DNA of 64,000 bases from Flavobacterium sp. UBA7680 (GCF_002482975.1 NZ_DLHA01000032.1:521765-585764); one strand, 5' to 3'; positions 17,388 through 26,468 are shown, counted from the stretch's first letter. Translations and numbers: made by a program. The notes: generated by a model not told the origin, from the letters alone.

Positions 17388-18539
17388 ATGAAAATGAAAA
17401 ATGTAATAATTATAACCAGTTTTGTTCTGGCTTTAGTATTAAGCAGCTGTGGCGACAAAAATCAGGCGCCTACTGCTCCACCACCGCCGGTTTTACCTGT
17501 GTTGGCTATAACAAGTGCAAATACAACTACTGATGCTGAATATCCAGCTGCTATACAAGGAACTGTAGATGTTGAAATTCGTCCGCAAGTAAGTGGAAAC
17601 CTTGACAGAATTTTTGTTGACGAAGGTGCTTACGTAAGCAAAGGACAAACTTTATTTAAAATAAACGAACGTCCATACCGTGAGCAGTTAAACAATGCTT
17701 TAGCAAGTTTACACGCTGCAGAAGCAGCTTTAATTAACGCTAATTTAGAAGTAGATAAATTAACTCCTTTAGTACAAAATAAAGTAGTTTCTGATTACCA
17801 ATTGAAAACAGCTAAAGCTTCTCAAAAAATTGCTGCTGCAAATATCGAACAAGCAAAAGCAATGGTAGGTTCTGCTAAAATTAATTTAGGATATACAAAT
17901 GTTACAGCTCCAGTTAGCGGATATATTGGAAGATTACCTAAAAAACAAGGAAGTTTAGTTTCTGCTTCTGATGTTGAAGCTCTTACAACTTTATCAGATG
18001 TTCATGAAGTGTTTGCTTATTTCTCTTTAGGCGAAACTGATTTCATCAACTTTAAAGCACAATATGCTGGAAGTTCACTTGGTGATAAAATCAAAAAATT
18101 ACCTCCGGTTACTTTGATTTTAGCTGATAACAACGCTTATCCTCAAACCGGAAAAATTGATATGGTTGACGGTCAGTTTGATAAAACTACCGGAGCAATC
18201 ACAATTAGAGCAACTTTCCCAAATGCAAACGGAACATTACGTTCTGGAAACACAGGAAGAATTCGTTTAGGATTAAACCACAACGATGCAATTTTAGTTC
18301 CACAGTCGGCTACAGTTGAAATGCAGGATAAAGTATTTGTTTTCACAGTAGGTAAAGACAACAAAGTAACTAAAATGCCTATTACAGTTGTGGGTAAAAG
18401 CGGTACTAATTATTTAATTAAAGAAGGTGTAAAAACTGGTGACCAAATCGTGTTAAGCGGTATTGACAAACTTCAGGATGGACAAGCGATTCAGCCAGAA
18501 AAATCAACTAAAGTTGCCGAAGTAACTAATAAAAAATAA
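17388..18539 (+). CDS. RND-efflux periplasmic adaptor lipoprotein (AcrA/MexA type)
   Basis: This is the adaptor of a tripartite drug efflux pump. Starting at the ATG at 17388, residues 3-21 are a lipoprotein signal with lipobox LSSC. An ATG at 17319 would add 23 residues ahead of the signal and is less likely. The lipoyl half-motifs are VEIRPQVSGNLDRIFVDEGA (near residues 55-74) and NVTAPVSGYIGRLPKKQGS (near 168-186), flanking an alpha-helical hairpin. Beta-barrel and membrane-proximal domains follow. The N-terminus has a Pro-rich linker (APTAPPPPVLP). The gene is 12 bases before the pump gene. Confidence 0.9.
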   Translation: MKMKNVIIITSFVLALVLSSCGDKNQAPTAPPPPVLPVLAITSANTTTDAEYPAAIQGTVDVEIRPQVSGNLDRIFVDEGAYVSKGQTLFKINERPYREQLNNALASLHAAEAALINANLEVDKLTPLVQNKVVSDYQLKTAKASQKIAAANIEQAKAMVGSAKINLGYTNVTAPVSGYIGRLPKKQGSLVSASDVEALTTLSDVHEVFAYFSLGETDFINFKAQYAGSSLGDKIKKLPPVTLILADNNAYPQTGKIDMVDGQFDKTTGAITIRATFPNANGTLRSGNTGRIRLGLNHNDAILVPQSATVEMQDKVFVFTVGKDNKVTKMPITVVGKSGTNYLIKEGVKTGDQIVLSGIDKLQDGQAIQPEKSTKVAEVTNKK

Positions 18540-18551
18540 TTCTAAAAAACA

Positions 18552-21500
18552 ATGTTCAAAATATTTATACAAAGACCTGTACTGGCAACCGTAATCTCCA
18601 TTTTATTGGTGATTCTTGGGGTACTTGGTTTAACTAAACTGCCTTTACAACAGTTTCCTGATATTGCGCCACCATCGGTTTTGGTAACGGCGGTATATCC
18701 GGGAGCCAACGCAGAAACGGTTTTACGTTCTGTGGCACCTTCAATCGAAGAATCTATAAATGGTGTAGAAAACATGACTTACATGAGTTCTACAGCGAGT
18801 AACGACGGTACCTTGGCAATTACTGTTTTCTTTAAATTGGGTACAGATGCTGACCAGGCTGCTGTAAACGTTCAAAACAGAGTGGCACAGGCAACGAGCC
18901 AGCTTCCTGCAGAGGTTGTACAGCAAGGTATTGTTACGGCGAAACAACAAAACAGTTTCATCATGGCAATTGGTATGTACACAGATGATGAAGCAAAATA
19001 CGATCAGACTTTTGTTGCCAACTATGCACAAATCAATATTATTCCGGAGTTAAAACGTATTCCGGGTGTAGGTTCTGCCAGTATTTTTGGTGGTGTAAAA
19101 GATTACTCTATGCGTGTTTGGTTAAACCCAACACAAATGTCAACTTATAAAGTGACTCCAAGTGAAGTTATGGGCGCTATTCAGGACAAAAGTTTGGAAG
19201 CGGCTCCGGGGAAATTTGGAGAACGAAGCAAAGAAGTTTTTGAATACGTTATTAAATATAAAGGGAAATTAACTAAACCTGAAGACTATCAAAACATTGC
19301 AATTCGTTCTAATCCAGATGGTTCAGTACTTCGCTTAAAAGATGTTGCGAGAGTTGAACTTGGAGCATATTCTTATAACAGTTTAACTCGTTTAAATGGT
19401 AAAAAAGGAATTGTAATTGGGGTTATTCAGTTAGCTGGATCAAACTCAAATGATATTCAGATTGCCATTAACAAAATGATGGAAAAGGCTTCTAAAGATT
19501 TTCCTAAAGGCATAAAACACAATATTTTCTATAGTACAAAAGTATCTCTTGACCAATCAATCGAACAAGTTGAGCATACATTATTAGAAGCTTTTATACT
19601 TGTATTTATTGTGGTATTTATCTTCTTGCAAGATTTTAGATCAACATTAATCCCGGCTATTGCTGTACCTGTAGCAATTTTAGGAACGTTCTTCTTCATG
19701 CAGTTATTCGGATTTTCGATCAACCTTTTAACACTTTTCGCATTAATTCTGGCGATTGGTATTGTGGTCGATGATGCCATTGTGGTAGTCGAAGCGGTGC
19801 ATGCGAAAATGGAGCATAAACGCTTGTCTCCAAAAGTAGCAACCCATGAAGCAATGCACGAAATAACGGGTGCTATTATCTCGATTACGCTGGTAATGGC
19901 TGCTGTATTCCTGCCGGTTGGTTTTATGGAAGGCTCAACAGGAGTTTTCTATCGTCAGTTTGCCTTTACAATGGCAATTGCAATTGTAATTTCGGCAGTA
20001 AATGCCTTAACATTGAGTCCGGCGCTTGCGGCATTATTCTTAAAAGATAATCACGGAGCACACGATCACGATGCAGCTTATGTAAAAAAAGGATTTAAAG
20101 AAAAATTCTTTACCGCTTTCAACAGCAGTTTTGAATCTTTAACGAATCGTTACGTAGGCGGACTTAAATTCTTAATCAGAAGAAAATGGTTGAGTTTAGG
20201 CGGATTAGCTTTAATTGTTGTGGCTACGATTGTAATGGTAAAAACAACTCCTGCAGGATTTATTCCAACAGAAGATCAAGGATTTATTGCGATTGCAGTA
20301 AATACGCCATCTGGAACATCATTAGACGGAACTCAAAAAGTAATGACCGAAGCTGAAAATACCTTAAAAGCATTAGACGCTTCTCGATTCGTAACCGCGA
20401 TTTCAGGTTTCAACTTATTGACTAACTCTACAAGTCCATCTTCTGCTGTTGTATTCGTATTACTTAAACCAAACGAAGAACGCGGCGAAGTAAAAAACAT
20501 TGACGAAATCATGAATCAGGTTCGTGGTAAACTGGGCGCTATTTCTGGCGGAAGTTTCTTCGTATTCAGTTTCCCAACTGTTCCTGGATTTAGTAACGTT
20601 GAGGCTTTAGATTTAGTTTTACAAGATAAAACAGGAGGAAAACTGGATAAATTCAGTGGAATTTCTCAAAACTTTATCGGTGAATTAATGAAACGTCCTG
20701 AGATTGCAGTTGCCTTTACCTCTTTCAAAGCAGATTATCCTCAATTACAATTGGAAGTTAATGATGAGAAAGCAAATCAATTAGGCGTAAATGTAAAAGA
20801 CATTCTGCAAACGATGCAGGCTTATTTTGGTAGCGCACAGGCATCAGATTTCAACAGATTTGGTAAATATTACCGTGTTGTAGTTCAGGCTGATATTGCC
20901 GACAGAGCTGATCCATCAGCAATTGACCGTGTATTTGTTAAAAACAGAACAGGCGAAATGGTTCCAATAAATACTTTAGTAAAACTAACTCGTATTTATG
21001 GTTCAGAAACCGCATCACGATACAATTTATTTAACTCAATTTCTATTAATGCCATTCCAAAACCAGGATTTAGTTCAGGAGATGCCATTAAAGCAATTGA
21101 AGAAGTAGCAGCACAACAATTACCTGCAGGTTACGGGTTTGAATTCTCGGGCCAAACTCGTGAGGAGATATCATCCGGAGGACAATCCGCAACAATATTC
21201 TTACTGTGTTTGATATTCGTTTATTTCCTACTTGCTGCACAGTACGAAAGTTACATTTTGCCTTTGGCAGTAATCTTATCAATCCCTGCAGGTATTTTTG
21301 GAGTATTCGTAGCTATTGGTTTAACTGGAATTGAGAACAACATTTATGTACAAGTTGCCCTTGTCATGCTGATTGGACTTCTCGCCAAAAATGCCATTCT
21401 GATTGTCGAATTTGCCGTGCAGAAAAGAAAATCGGGACAAGCGTTAATAAGAGCTTCAATCGATGCTGCAAAATTACGTTTACGACCAATTATCATGACG

Positions 21501-21719
21501 TCTCTTGCCTTTATCGTAGGTTTAATACCAATGATGAGCGCAACAGGACCATCAGCTCAAGGTAACCACTCTATTAGTATTGGTGCTGCCGGAGGTATGA
21601 TTTCAGGAGTAATTCTAGGTTTGTTTATCATTCCGGTATTATTCATCATCTTCCAGCATTTACAAGAAAAGGTTTCTGGAAAACCAGTTGCCGTAATTCA
21701 TAACGAAGAAAAAGAATAA
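18552..21719 (+). CDS. hydrophobe/amphiphile RND efflux pump (AcrB/HAE1 family)
   Basis: The full-length 1,055-residue inner-membrane pump begins MFKIFIQRPVLATVISILLV, the usual first TM helix. The TM4 motif GIVVDDAIVVVEAV near residues 401-414 carries the paired Asp residues of the proton relay, and RLRPIIMTSLAFIVGLIPMM near 977 is the second-half family motif. Two large periplasmic loops form the porter and docking domains. The pump exports hydrophobic compounds using proton motive force. It lies between its adaptor and outer-membrane channel genes, with a 36-codon membrane ORF starting directly after its stop. Confidence 0.95.
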   Translation: MFKIFIQRPVLATVISILLVILGVLGLTKLPLQQFPDIAPPSVLVTAVYPGANAETVLRSVAPSIEESINGVENMTYMSSTASNDGTLAITVFFKLGTDADQAAVNVQNRVAQATSQLPAEVVQQGIVTAKQQNSFIMAIGMYTDDEAKYDQTFVANYAQINIIPELKRIPGVGSASIFGGVKDYSMRVWLNPTQMSTYKVTPSEVMGAIQDKSLEAAPGKFGERSKEVFEYVIKYKGKLTKPEDYQNIAIRSNPDGSVLRLKDVARVELGAYSYNSLTRLNGKKGIVIGVIQLAGSNSNDIQIAINKMMEKASKDFPKGIKHNIFYSTKVSLDQSIEQVEHTLLEAFILVFIVVFIFLQDFRSTLIPAIAVPVAILGTFFFMQLFGFSINLLTLFALILAIGIVVDDAIVVVEAVHAKMEHKRLSPKVATHEAMHEITGAIISITLVMAAVFLPVGFMEGSTGVFYRQFAFTMAIAIVISAVNALTLSPALAALFLKDNHGAHDHDAAYVKKGFKEKFFTAFNSSFESLTNRYVGGLKFLIRRKWLSLGGLALIVVATIVMVKTTPAGFIPTEDQGFIAIAVNTPSGTSLDGTQKVMTEAENTLKALDASRFVTAISGFNLLTNSTSPSSAVVFVLLKPNEERGEVKNIDEIMNQVRGKLGAISGGSFFVFSFPTVPGFSNVEALDLVLQDKTGGKLDKFSGISQNFIGELMKRPEIAVAFTSFKADYPQLQLEVNDEKANQLGVNVKDILQTMQAYFGSAQASDFNRFGKYYRVVVQADIADRADPSAIDRVFVKNRTGEMVPINTLVKLTRIYGSETASRYNLFNSISINAIPKPGFSSGDAIKAIEEVAAQQLPAGYGFEFSGQTREEISSGGQSATIFLLCLIFVYFLLAAQYESYILPLAVILSIPAGIFGVFVAIGLTGIENNIYVQVALVMLIGLLAKNAILIVEFAVQKRKSGQALIRASIDAAKLRLRPIIMTSLAFIVGLIPMMSATGPSAQGNHSISIGAAGGMISGVILGLFIIPVLFIIFQHLQEKVSGKPVAVIHNEEKE

Positions 21720-21830
21720 ATGGAAAACTATATAACCACAGCTTTAGTAGCCATAATAATTGGCATCGCTTATATATCGTACAGAATCTCAAAAGATCTT
21801 GAAACTAAAGAGACTTGTACAGAAATTTAA
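21720..21830 (+). CDS. possible 36-residue single-TM small protein
   Basis: An ATG starts on the base directly after the pump stop codon and opens a 36-codon frame. The product begins MENYITTALVAIIIGIAYIS, giving one membrane helix at about residues 5-21. It ends in a charged tail KDLETKETCTEI. It lies between pump and channel genes in the same direction, where a small pump-associated protein such as AcrZ in enterobacteria would be plausible. No homology to AcrZ is claimed. Start context and hydrophobic pattern favour a real gene, but the short length keeps this uncertain. Confidence 0.5.
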   Translation: MENYITTALVAIIIGIAYISYRISKDLETKETCTEI

Positions 21831-21841
21831 TAAAAGAAAGA

Positions 21842-23260
21842 ATGAAAAATCATATAACCAAAATCGTGACCTTCGCCATTCTGATCACGACATTAATATC
21901 CTGTAAAGTTTCGAAGGATATTGAAACTCCAAAAGATGCATTTCCTGAGAATTTCAGGAATGCATCAACTTCGAGTGATACAACAAGTATTGCTGATGTG
22001 GAGTGGAAAAACTTCTTTACAGAAAAAGATATTATCAAATTGATCGACAGCGCCGTTGCGAGAAACAACGATTTGCAGATTGCCGAAAAAAACATTGAAA
22101 TTGCACAATACAGATTTACACAATCAAAATGGGGAAATGTACCTCAGGTTAATTTATTTGTAAATGCAAGTACAAGCAATCCATCTGACAATAGTTTTAC
22201 AGGATTGAACCTAAATCAGGCAATTGGTGCCAAACATATTGACGATTATTCTGCCGGAGCTTCACTTTCATGGGAAGCTGATATCTGGGGGAAAATCAGA
22301 AATCAGAAAAAAGGTGCTTATGCAGGATATTTACAATCTGCAGAAGTTAAAAAAGCATTGCAGACTAATATTGTTGCCAATGTTTCAAGAGGATATTACA
22401 ACCTTTTAATGCTGGATGCACAATTAGAAATTGCCAGACAAAATCTAAAATTAAACGATAGTACAACTAATATTATCAAATTAAAATACGATGCTGGTCA
22501 GGTAACTACATTAGCGATTCAACAATCGGAAGCACAGAAATTAAACTCAGCGCAATTGATTCCTTTATTGGAACAAAACATTGCCATTCAGGAAAATGCT
22601 TTAAGTGTTTTAACGGGTTCATTTCCGAATTCTAAAGAAAGAACAATTAAGTTAAGTGCAATTGAAGTTAAAAACAATACTGCTATCGGAATTCCATCTT
22701 CATTAGTAAGCAGAAGACCTGATGTAAAAAGTGCTGAATTAGCTCTTAAAGCAGCAAACGCAAATGTTGGAATCACAAAAGCGGATCTATATCCAACTTT
22801 AAGAATCACTGCTCAAGGCGGAGTAAATTCTTTTGAAACCAGCAATTGGTTCAACATTCCGGCTTCATTATTCGGAACTGTTGCAGGAGGTTTAACACAA
22901 CCGCTTTTGAACAACAAAAGAGTGAGAACTCAATATAATATTGCTGTCGCAGAAAGAGAAAAAGCGGTTTTAAGTTTTAGACAATCTGTTTTGGTTGCTG
23001 TAAGCGAAGTTTCTGATGCTTTAGTTAAAGTAGAGAAATTACAACAACAGGAAACTTTCTTGAAAGAAAAAGTAAAAACTTTACAGCAAGCGATTAAAAA
23101 TGCTAACCTTTTATTCAAAAATGGTATGGCAGAATATCTTGAAGTTTTAACAGCCCAAGCAAATTTATTGCAAAGCGAACTGGAACTTGCTGATGTTAAA
23201 AGACAACAACTTACAGCCAATACTGATTTGTACCGCGCTCTAGGCGGAGGCTGGAAATAA
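21842..23260 (+). CDS. TolC/NodT-family outer membrane efflux lipoprotein
   Basis: This is the outer-membrane channel of the tripartite pump. From the ATG at 21842, residues 1-21 form a lipoprotein signal (TTLISC). An upstream ATG at 21815 would put nine charged residues before it and is disfavoured. The 472-residue chain has the two repeated OEP segments of long helices and beta strands, with PSSLVSRRPDVKSAELALKA near 289-308 and FKNGMAEYLEVLTAQANLL near 424-442, both typical of NodT proteins. It is the last gene of the operon and is followed by a terminator. Confidence 0.92.
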   Translation: MKNHITKIVTFAILITTLISCKVSKDIETPKDAFPENFRNASTSSDTTSIADVEWKNFFTEKDIIKLIDSAVARNNDLQIAEKNIEIAQYRFTQSKWGNVPQVNLFVNASTSNPSDNSFTGLNLNQAIGAKHIDDYSAGASLSWEADIWGKIRNQKKGAYAGYLQSAEVKKALQTNIVANVSRGYYNLLMLDAQLEIARQNLKLNDSTTNIIKLKYDAGQVTTLAIQQSEAQKLNSAQLIPLLEQNIAIQENALSVLTGSFPNSKERTIKLSAIEVKNNTAIGIPSSLVSRRPDVKSAELALKAANANVGITKADLYPTLRITAQGGVNSFETSNWFNIPASLFGTVAGGLTQPLLNNKRVRTQYNIAVAEREKAVLSFRQSVLVAVSEVSDALVKVEKLQQQETFLKEKVKTLQQAIKNANLLFKNGMAEYLEVLTAQANLLQSELELADVKRQQLTANTDLYRALGGGWK

Positions 23261-23302
23261 TACCCTGTTACATTACCCGTTAATTATTTATTTTTTGAGA
23301 GG

Positions 23303-23340
23303 AAAACGCTGTGAGACTTAGGTTTCATGGCGTTTTTTAG
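23303..23340 (+). terminator. intrinsic terminator of the efflux operon
   Basis: AAAACGC and GCGTTTT bound an imperfect stem with an inner TGTGAGAC/GTTTCATG stretch, and the right side runs into a T tail. It lies about 45 bases past the channel gene. Confidence 0.65.
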
Positions 23341-23346
23341 TTTTTT

Positions 23347-23616
23347 TTTGCCACAAAGGCGCTAAGGCACTAAGTTTTTTTTAAGTCTCTTACAGATTTT
23401 GTCAGGCTGAGCGAAGTCGAAGCCCTCTCAAAGCATATACTCAAAGTCTTTGCGAGGAACGAAGCAATCTCACTAGCTAAATCAAACTTTGTCGCTCATG
23501 CAAGTGAGATTGCTTCGTTCCTCGCAAAGACATACTTTGTATCTTATACAAGTCAAAAAAGAAAACTTAAAAGAAAACTTAAAAAAAACTTAGTGCCTTC
23601 GCGCCTTTGTGGCAAA
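23347..23616. repeat. nested pair of long inverted repeats
   Basis: The outer arms 23347-23374 and 23589-23616 (core GCCACAAAGGCGC) are near-perfect complements. The inner arms 23446-23474 and 23503-23531 (29 bases, core GCGAGGAACGAAGCAATCTC) are perfect complements separated by 28 bases. Bases 23401-23424 match the complement of 11842-11865. The element fills the spacer after the efflux operon and has no gene. Confidence 0.8.
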
Positions 23617-23653
23617 TAATCTAAAATCAAAAAACTTGTCCCAAATGCCCCTA

Positions 23654-23702
23654 AAATAGTCGTAAATAACTATTTCATGAAAAAACAAGAATAGTATATT
23701 TG
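23654..23702 (+). promoter_or_regulatory. -7 box TATATTTG with upstream dyad
   Basis: TATATTTG at 23695-23702 fits TAnnTTTG and lies 37 bases before the DoxX gene. AAATAGT (23654-23660) and ACTATTT (23669-23675) form an inverted repeat with an 8-base spacer around the -33 region, as expected for a regulator binding site. Confidence 0.5.
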
Positions 23703-23739
23703 TAATACATTAACTAATAACTATTTAAAAATAAACCAC

Positions 23740-24120
23740 ATGAAAAAAGCAAAAATTATTTTTTGGGTTACAACAATTATTATTTTTTTATTCGAAGGCG
23801 TTATGCCGGCTTTGACTTCACAGACCGAATTGGCTAAAGAAGGAATCAGACATTTAGGTTATCCGGAGTATTTTGGAAATGCACTGGTAATTTTCAAAAT
23901 TCTTGGAGTTTTGGTATTAGTGATTCCGTCGGTTCCTAAAAATGTAAAAGAATGGGCTTACGCCGGATTTGGTTTCGACTTTATATTTGCTTCTATAAGT
24001 CATTTTGCGGTTGACGGCATTAACTTTCAAAGTTTCTTTCCGTTAATCGTTTTGGTGATTTTGGCAATCTCTTATATCTATTATCATAAAATCGAGCGAT
24101 ACAAAAATATCGCTTTGTAA
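23740..24120 (+). CDS. DoxX-family membrane protein
   Basis: The 126-residue protein has four TM helices (about 6-24, 47-65, 73-92 and 97-115) and the DoxX-like layout with FLFEGVMPALTS near 16-27 and GYPEYFGNALVIFKILGVLV near 41-60. Family members are small membrane proteins, some linked to redox and thiol stress; the exact role is unknown. It has its own promoter-like box and upstream dyad. The following small gene starts 12 bases downstream, so the two are probably co-transcribed. Confidence 0.8.
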   Translation: MKKAKIIFWVTTIIIFLFEGVMPALTSQTELAKEGIRHLGYPEYFGNALVIFKILGVLVLVIPSVPKNVKEWAYAGFGFDFIFASISHFAVDGINFQSFFPLIVLVILAISYIYYHKIERYKNIAL

Positions 24121-24132
24121 AATTTTCTTGCG

Positions 24133-24342
24133 ATGATAGAAGTTTTTAAAACAAATGTTCAGGAAGTCGAGCAGTCAGTAATGATTGTGGGGAAACTTCT
24201 TGAACATTTCCCAAACAGCATCGTCAATTTTGATCTTGAAGACTGCGATAAAATTCTTCGGGTTCACGCCGCTTCTATGTCAAATCATAAAATAATCGAA
24301 CTTCTAAATTCGCATGGTTTTCATTGCGAAGCACTTCCGTAA
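24133..24342 (+). CDS. small protein of unknown function
   Basis: The 69-residue product is not assigned with certainty. Its pattern (IEVFKTNVQEVEQSVMIVGK, then DLEDCDKILRVHAASMSN and IIELLNSHGFHCEALP) suggests a beta-alpha-beta-beta-alpha-beta fold like that of heavy-metal-associated domains. The usual CxxC metal motif is absent. It follows the DoxX gene by 12 bases and is probably in the same transcript. A role as a partner of the membrane protein is only a guess. Confidence 0.6.
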   Translation: MIEVFKTNVQEVEQSVMIVGKLLEHFPNSIVNFDLEDCDKILRVHAASMSNHKIIELLNSHGFHCEALP

Positions 24343-24384
24343 ATTCACAATTTATTGATTTACAAAATATTGCAATAAAAATCG

Positions 24385-24392
24385 TATTTTTG
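24385..24392 (+). promoter_or_regulatory. possible -7 box TATTTTTG
   Basis: TATTTTTG fits TAnnTTTG and ends 26 bases before the VOC-family gene at 24419. A well-placed -33 motif was not found. Confidence 0.4.
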
Positions 24393-24418
24393 AGATACTA
24401 ACATCTAAACCACAAAAA

Positions 24419-24793
24419 ATGAATTTACCTGCAGAACATCAAACCGTAATGCCTTACCTTATCCTCAAAGGCGCATCGCAATTTATAGATTTTACAAAAA
24501 ATGTTTTCGGAGCTTCAGAAACACATTCGAAGGCACTCCGCGAAGACGGAACCATAATGCATGCCGAAATTACCTTAAACGGAAGCACAATTATGGTTAC
24601 CGATGAAACTCAAGACTGGTCAAAACAAACGGCCAACTTATTTGTTTACGTTCTTAATGCCGATAAAACATATCTAAAAGCATTAGAAAACGGTGCTGTT
24701 TCTTTAATGGGATTAAGCGATCAGGATTACGGCAGAACCTGCGGCGTAACAGATCCTTTTGGAAATGTCTGGTGGATTACCTCCGTAAATTAA
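24419..24793 (+). CDS. VOC/glyoxalase-superfamily protein (PhnB-like)
   Basis: The 124-residue protein has the PhnB/YdcJ-like vicinal oxygen chelate pattern. It begins VMPYLILKGASQFIDFTKNV (residues 10-29), continues HAEITLNGSTIMVTDE near 48-63 and ends GRTCGVTDPFGNVWWITS near 105-122. These beta-alpha-beta modules bind metal or small molecules in glyoxalases and resistance proteins. PhnB-like members often have no known substrate. It starts a tight three-gene run with DinB and membrane-protein genes (gaps of 18 and 4 bases). Confidence 0.85.
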   Translation: MNLPAEHQTVMPYLILKGASQFIDFTKNVFGASETHSKALREDGTIMHAEITLNGSTIMVTDETQDWSKQTANLFVYVLNADKTYLKALENGAVSLMGLSDQDYGRTCGVTDPFGNVWWITSVN

Positions 24794-24811
24794 ACCTTAA
24801 AAATCAATAAT

Positions 24812-25321
24812 ATGAAGACAGACATTCAAAAAGATATTGTTGAAACATTCAAAAAATTAAATGATATTCTATCAAAATTTTCTGAAAACGAATTAAATCA
24901 GGTTCCGTTTCAAGGAAGCTGGACTCCCGGACAAGTTGTACAGCATATCATTTTAGCCTGCTCCGGATTTCCCGAATTATTTGCCGGAAATACGGAAAAA
25001 ACAACCCGAAAACCCGACGAAAAAATTAAAGATATTGAAGGTCTCTTTTTAAACTTCAACATAAAAATGGATGCTCCGGTATTTCTTAAACCGGAGAAAA
25101 AAGAATACAATAAAAACGCATTAAATATAGAATTACTCAGGCTCGAATCTGAGTTATTAGATTGTGCCGAAAAATACGATTTAACCCTGACCTGCCTGGA
25201 TTTTCAGGTTCCCGGTTTTGACAAATTCACCATGTACGAATGGATTGATTTTGCATTAGTTCATACCCAAAGACATACACATCAATTAAATAGTATTTTT
25301 CAATACATAACTAAACTCTAA
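24812..25321 (+). CDS. DinB-superfamily protein
   Basis: This 169-residue protein has the four-helix DinB/YfiT layout. The likely metal-site histidines are in QVVQHIILA (H46), with HTQRHTHQL near residues 151-159. The signature GSWTPGQVVQH near 36-46 is typical. Bacterial members include bacillithiol or glutathione-like thiol transferases and many proteins of unknown role. It lies between the VOC gene and a membrane-protein gene in one run, which suggests a shared small-molecule or stress function. Confidence 0.83.
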   Translation: MKTDIQKDIVETFKKLNDILSKFSENELNQVPFQGSWTPGQVVQHIILACSGFPELFAGNTEKTTRKPDEKIKDIEGLFLNFNIKMDAPVFLKPEKKEYNKNALNIELLRLESELLDCAEKYDLTLTCLDFQVPGFDKFTMYEWIDFALVHTQRHTHQLNSIFQYITKL

Positions 25322-25325
25322 ATGA

Positions 25326-25787
25326 ATGATATCAAAATCTAAAACTATTTTATACTCAGGTTTATTGGCCGGAACTTTAGATATTCTGGCTGCAATTTTC
25401 GTTTACTCTGTTATATTACATCAAACAACTGCCGAAAAAATTCTGCAGTCTATTGCAAGCGGTATTTTTAAACAGCATGCATATACAGGCGGCGCACAAA
25501 TGGTTTTTTATGGTTTATTGCTACACTATTTTATCGCACTGGCTTTTGCTTATTTTTATTATAAGATATATCCTCACGTTCCTATTTTGAAAAAAAACAT
25601 TTATGTTTCCGGAATTGTCTACGGAATCTTTGTCTGGATTGTAATGAACCTTATTGTACTTCCAATAGTATTTCCAAATCTTCCATCAAAAGAATTTGAC
25701 CTTCCGTTAATCATTTCTGTTTTGATTTTAATCTTCTGCATTGGTTTACCAATTGCTTTTGTAACTAAGAAAGGTTATGAGTTATGA
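25326..25787 (+). CDS. four-TM membrane protein, possibly YagU/DUF1440-like
   Basis: The 153-residue protein has TM helices at about 8-28, 62-80, 92-115 and 127-146. The layout with GLLAGTLDILAAI near the start and GIVYGIFVWIVMNLIVLPIV in the third helix resembles YagU/DUF1440-type inner-membrane proteins. That resemblance is from memory. The start is five bases past the DinB stop. A competing ATG four bases earlier leads to a stop after six codons, so the ATG at 25326 is chosen. Confidence 0.7.
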   Translation: MISKSKTILYSGLLAGTLDILAAIFVYSVILHQTTAEKILQSIASGIFKQHAYTGGAQMVFYGLLLHYFIALAFAYFYYKIYPHVPILKKNIYVSGIVYGIFVWIVMNLIVLPIVFPNLPSKEFDLPLIISVLILIFCIGLPIAFVTKKGYEL

Positions 25788-25807
25788 ATTAGCTTATCAT
25801 TGAAATT

Positions 25808-25978
25808 TTAACGCAAAGTACACTAAGATATTTTGAAAGGTTGCATTTTCAATGCTGAAGTTCGCAAAGCTTTGTGTTGACATAGCTTTGCGAACTTTGA
25901 GTTTTAGTAAAAAACTAACTTATTAAAAATCTTAGCGTCCTTTGCGTTAAAACTATCTTAGCGTGCTTTGCGTTAAAA
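25808..25978. repeat. nested inverted repeat, CGCAAAGC family
   Basis: AGTTCGCAAAGCT (25859-25871) and AGCTTTGCGAACT (25884-25896) are perfect complements. Outer TTAACGCAAAGTA...CTAAGAT pairs with ATCTTAGCGTCCTTTGCGTTAA at 25929-25950, and a second copy of that right arm follows at 25955-25975. The same family recurs at 44461-44700. No gene is present. Confidence 0.75.
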
Positions 25979-26057
25979 TTATAAGTATAGATTAAAACAA
26001 AAAAGCGAAATCAACATCAACAGTTAATTCCGCTTTATTAAACAATAAACTAAGATT

Positions 26058-26219
26058 TTAAACTCTTGTTCTTCCGCTTATTAATGAGATAATAAATAAA
26101 ACTAAGAATATAAAGAATAAAATTTTTGCGATACTAGCGGCTCCGGCAGCAATTCCTCCAAAACCAAAAATTCCGGCTACTATAGCTAGAATTATAAATG
26201 TGACTGTCCAACGTAACAT
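26058..26219 (-). CDS. YtjA/DUF1328-like small membrane protein
   Basis: A 53-residue frame on the minus strand begins MLRWTVTFIILAIVAGIFGF and continues with a Gly/Ala-rich turn, GGIAAGAASIAKILFFIFL, ending in SGRTRV. This is the two-helix pattern of the YtjA/DUF1328 family, whose members are small inner-membrane proteins of unknown role, often stress-induced. The assignment is confident despite the length because nearly the whole sequence matches the family pattern. An imperfect hairpin with a T-run on its strand at 25998-26040 could terminate it. Confidence 0.85.
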   Translation of the reverse strand: MLRWTVTFIILAIVAGIFGFGGIAAGAASIAKILFFIFLVLFIISLISGRTRV

Positions 26220-26326
26220 AATATTAAAATTTAAGTTAAAAAATGTGACTTTTTACAAGTCTGATTTGTTTGTCTCTCAAAGTTCCTTTTTACTTACAAA
26301 AACCATTAACTCAAATGGTATATTTT

Positions 26327-26468
26327 TTATCGCAATCCGTTACAAATCATAAATTTATCAGCCACTTTTAGAATTTTAGTCTCAACGTTATACAATTCCC
26401 ATCCAGAAGCTTTAGAGTTAATTTTTTGATCGATTGAGTTAATTACCGCTGCGTTCCCAAGGTAATTT
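26327..26468 (-). pseudogene. startless coding-like remnant
   Basis: On the minus strand about 45 codons read like protein (NAAVINSIDQKINSKASGWE, then LYNVETKILKVADKFMICN), ending at a TAA. An in-frame TAA lies just upstream and no ATG, GTG or TTG start is suitably placed. It may be the tail of a lost gene, or chance. Together with the fragment at 26569 and the truncated TetR at 29073, it suggests gene decay around the glycosyltransferase gene. Confidence 0.3.

Noticed and set aside
23347..23616. Possible CRISPR-like repeat structure
   Set aside because: The repeats are inverted and nested, not direct and evenly spaced, and no cas genes are present.
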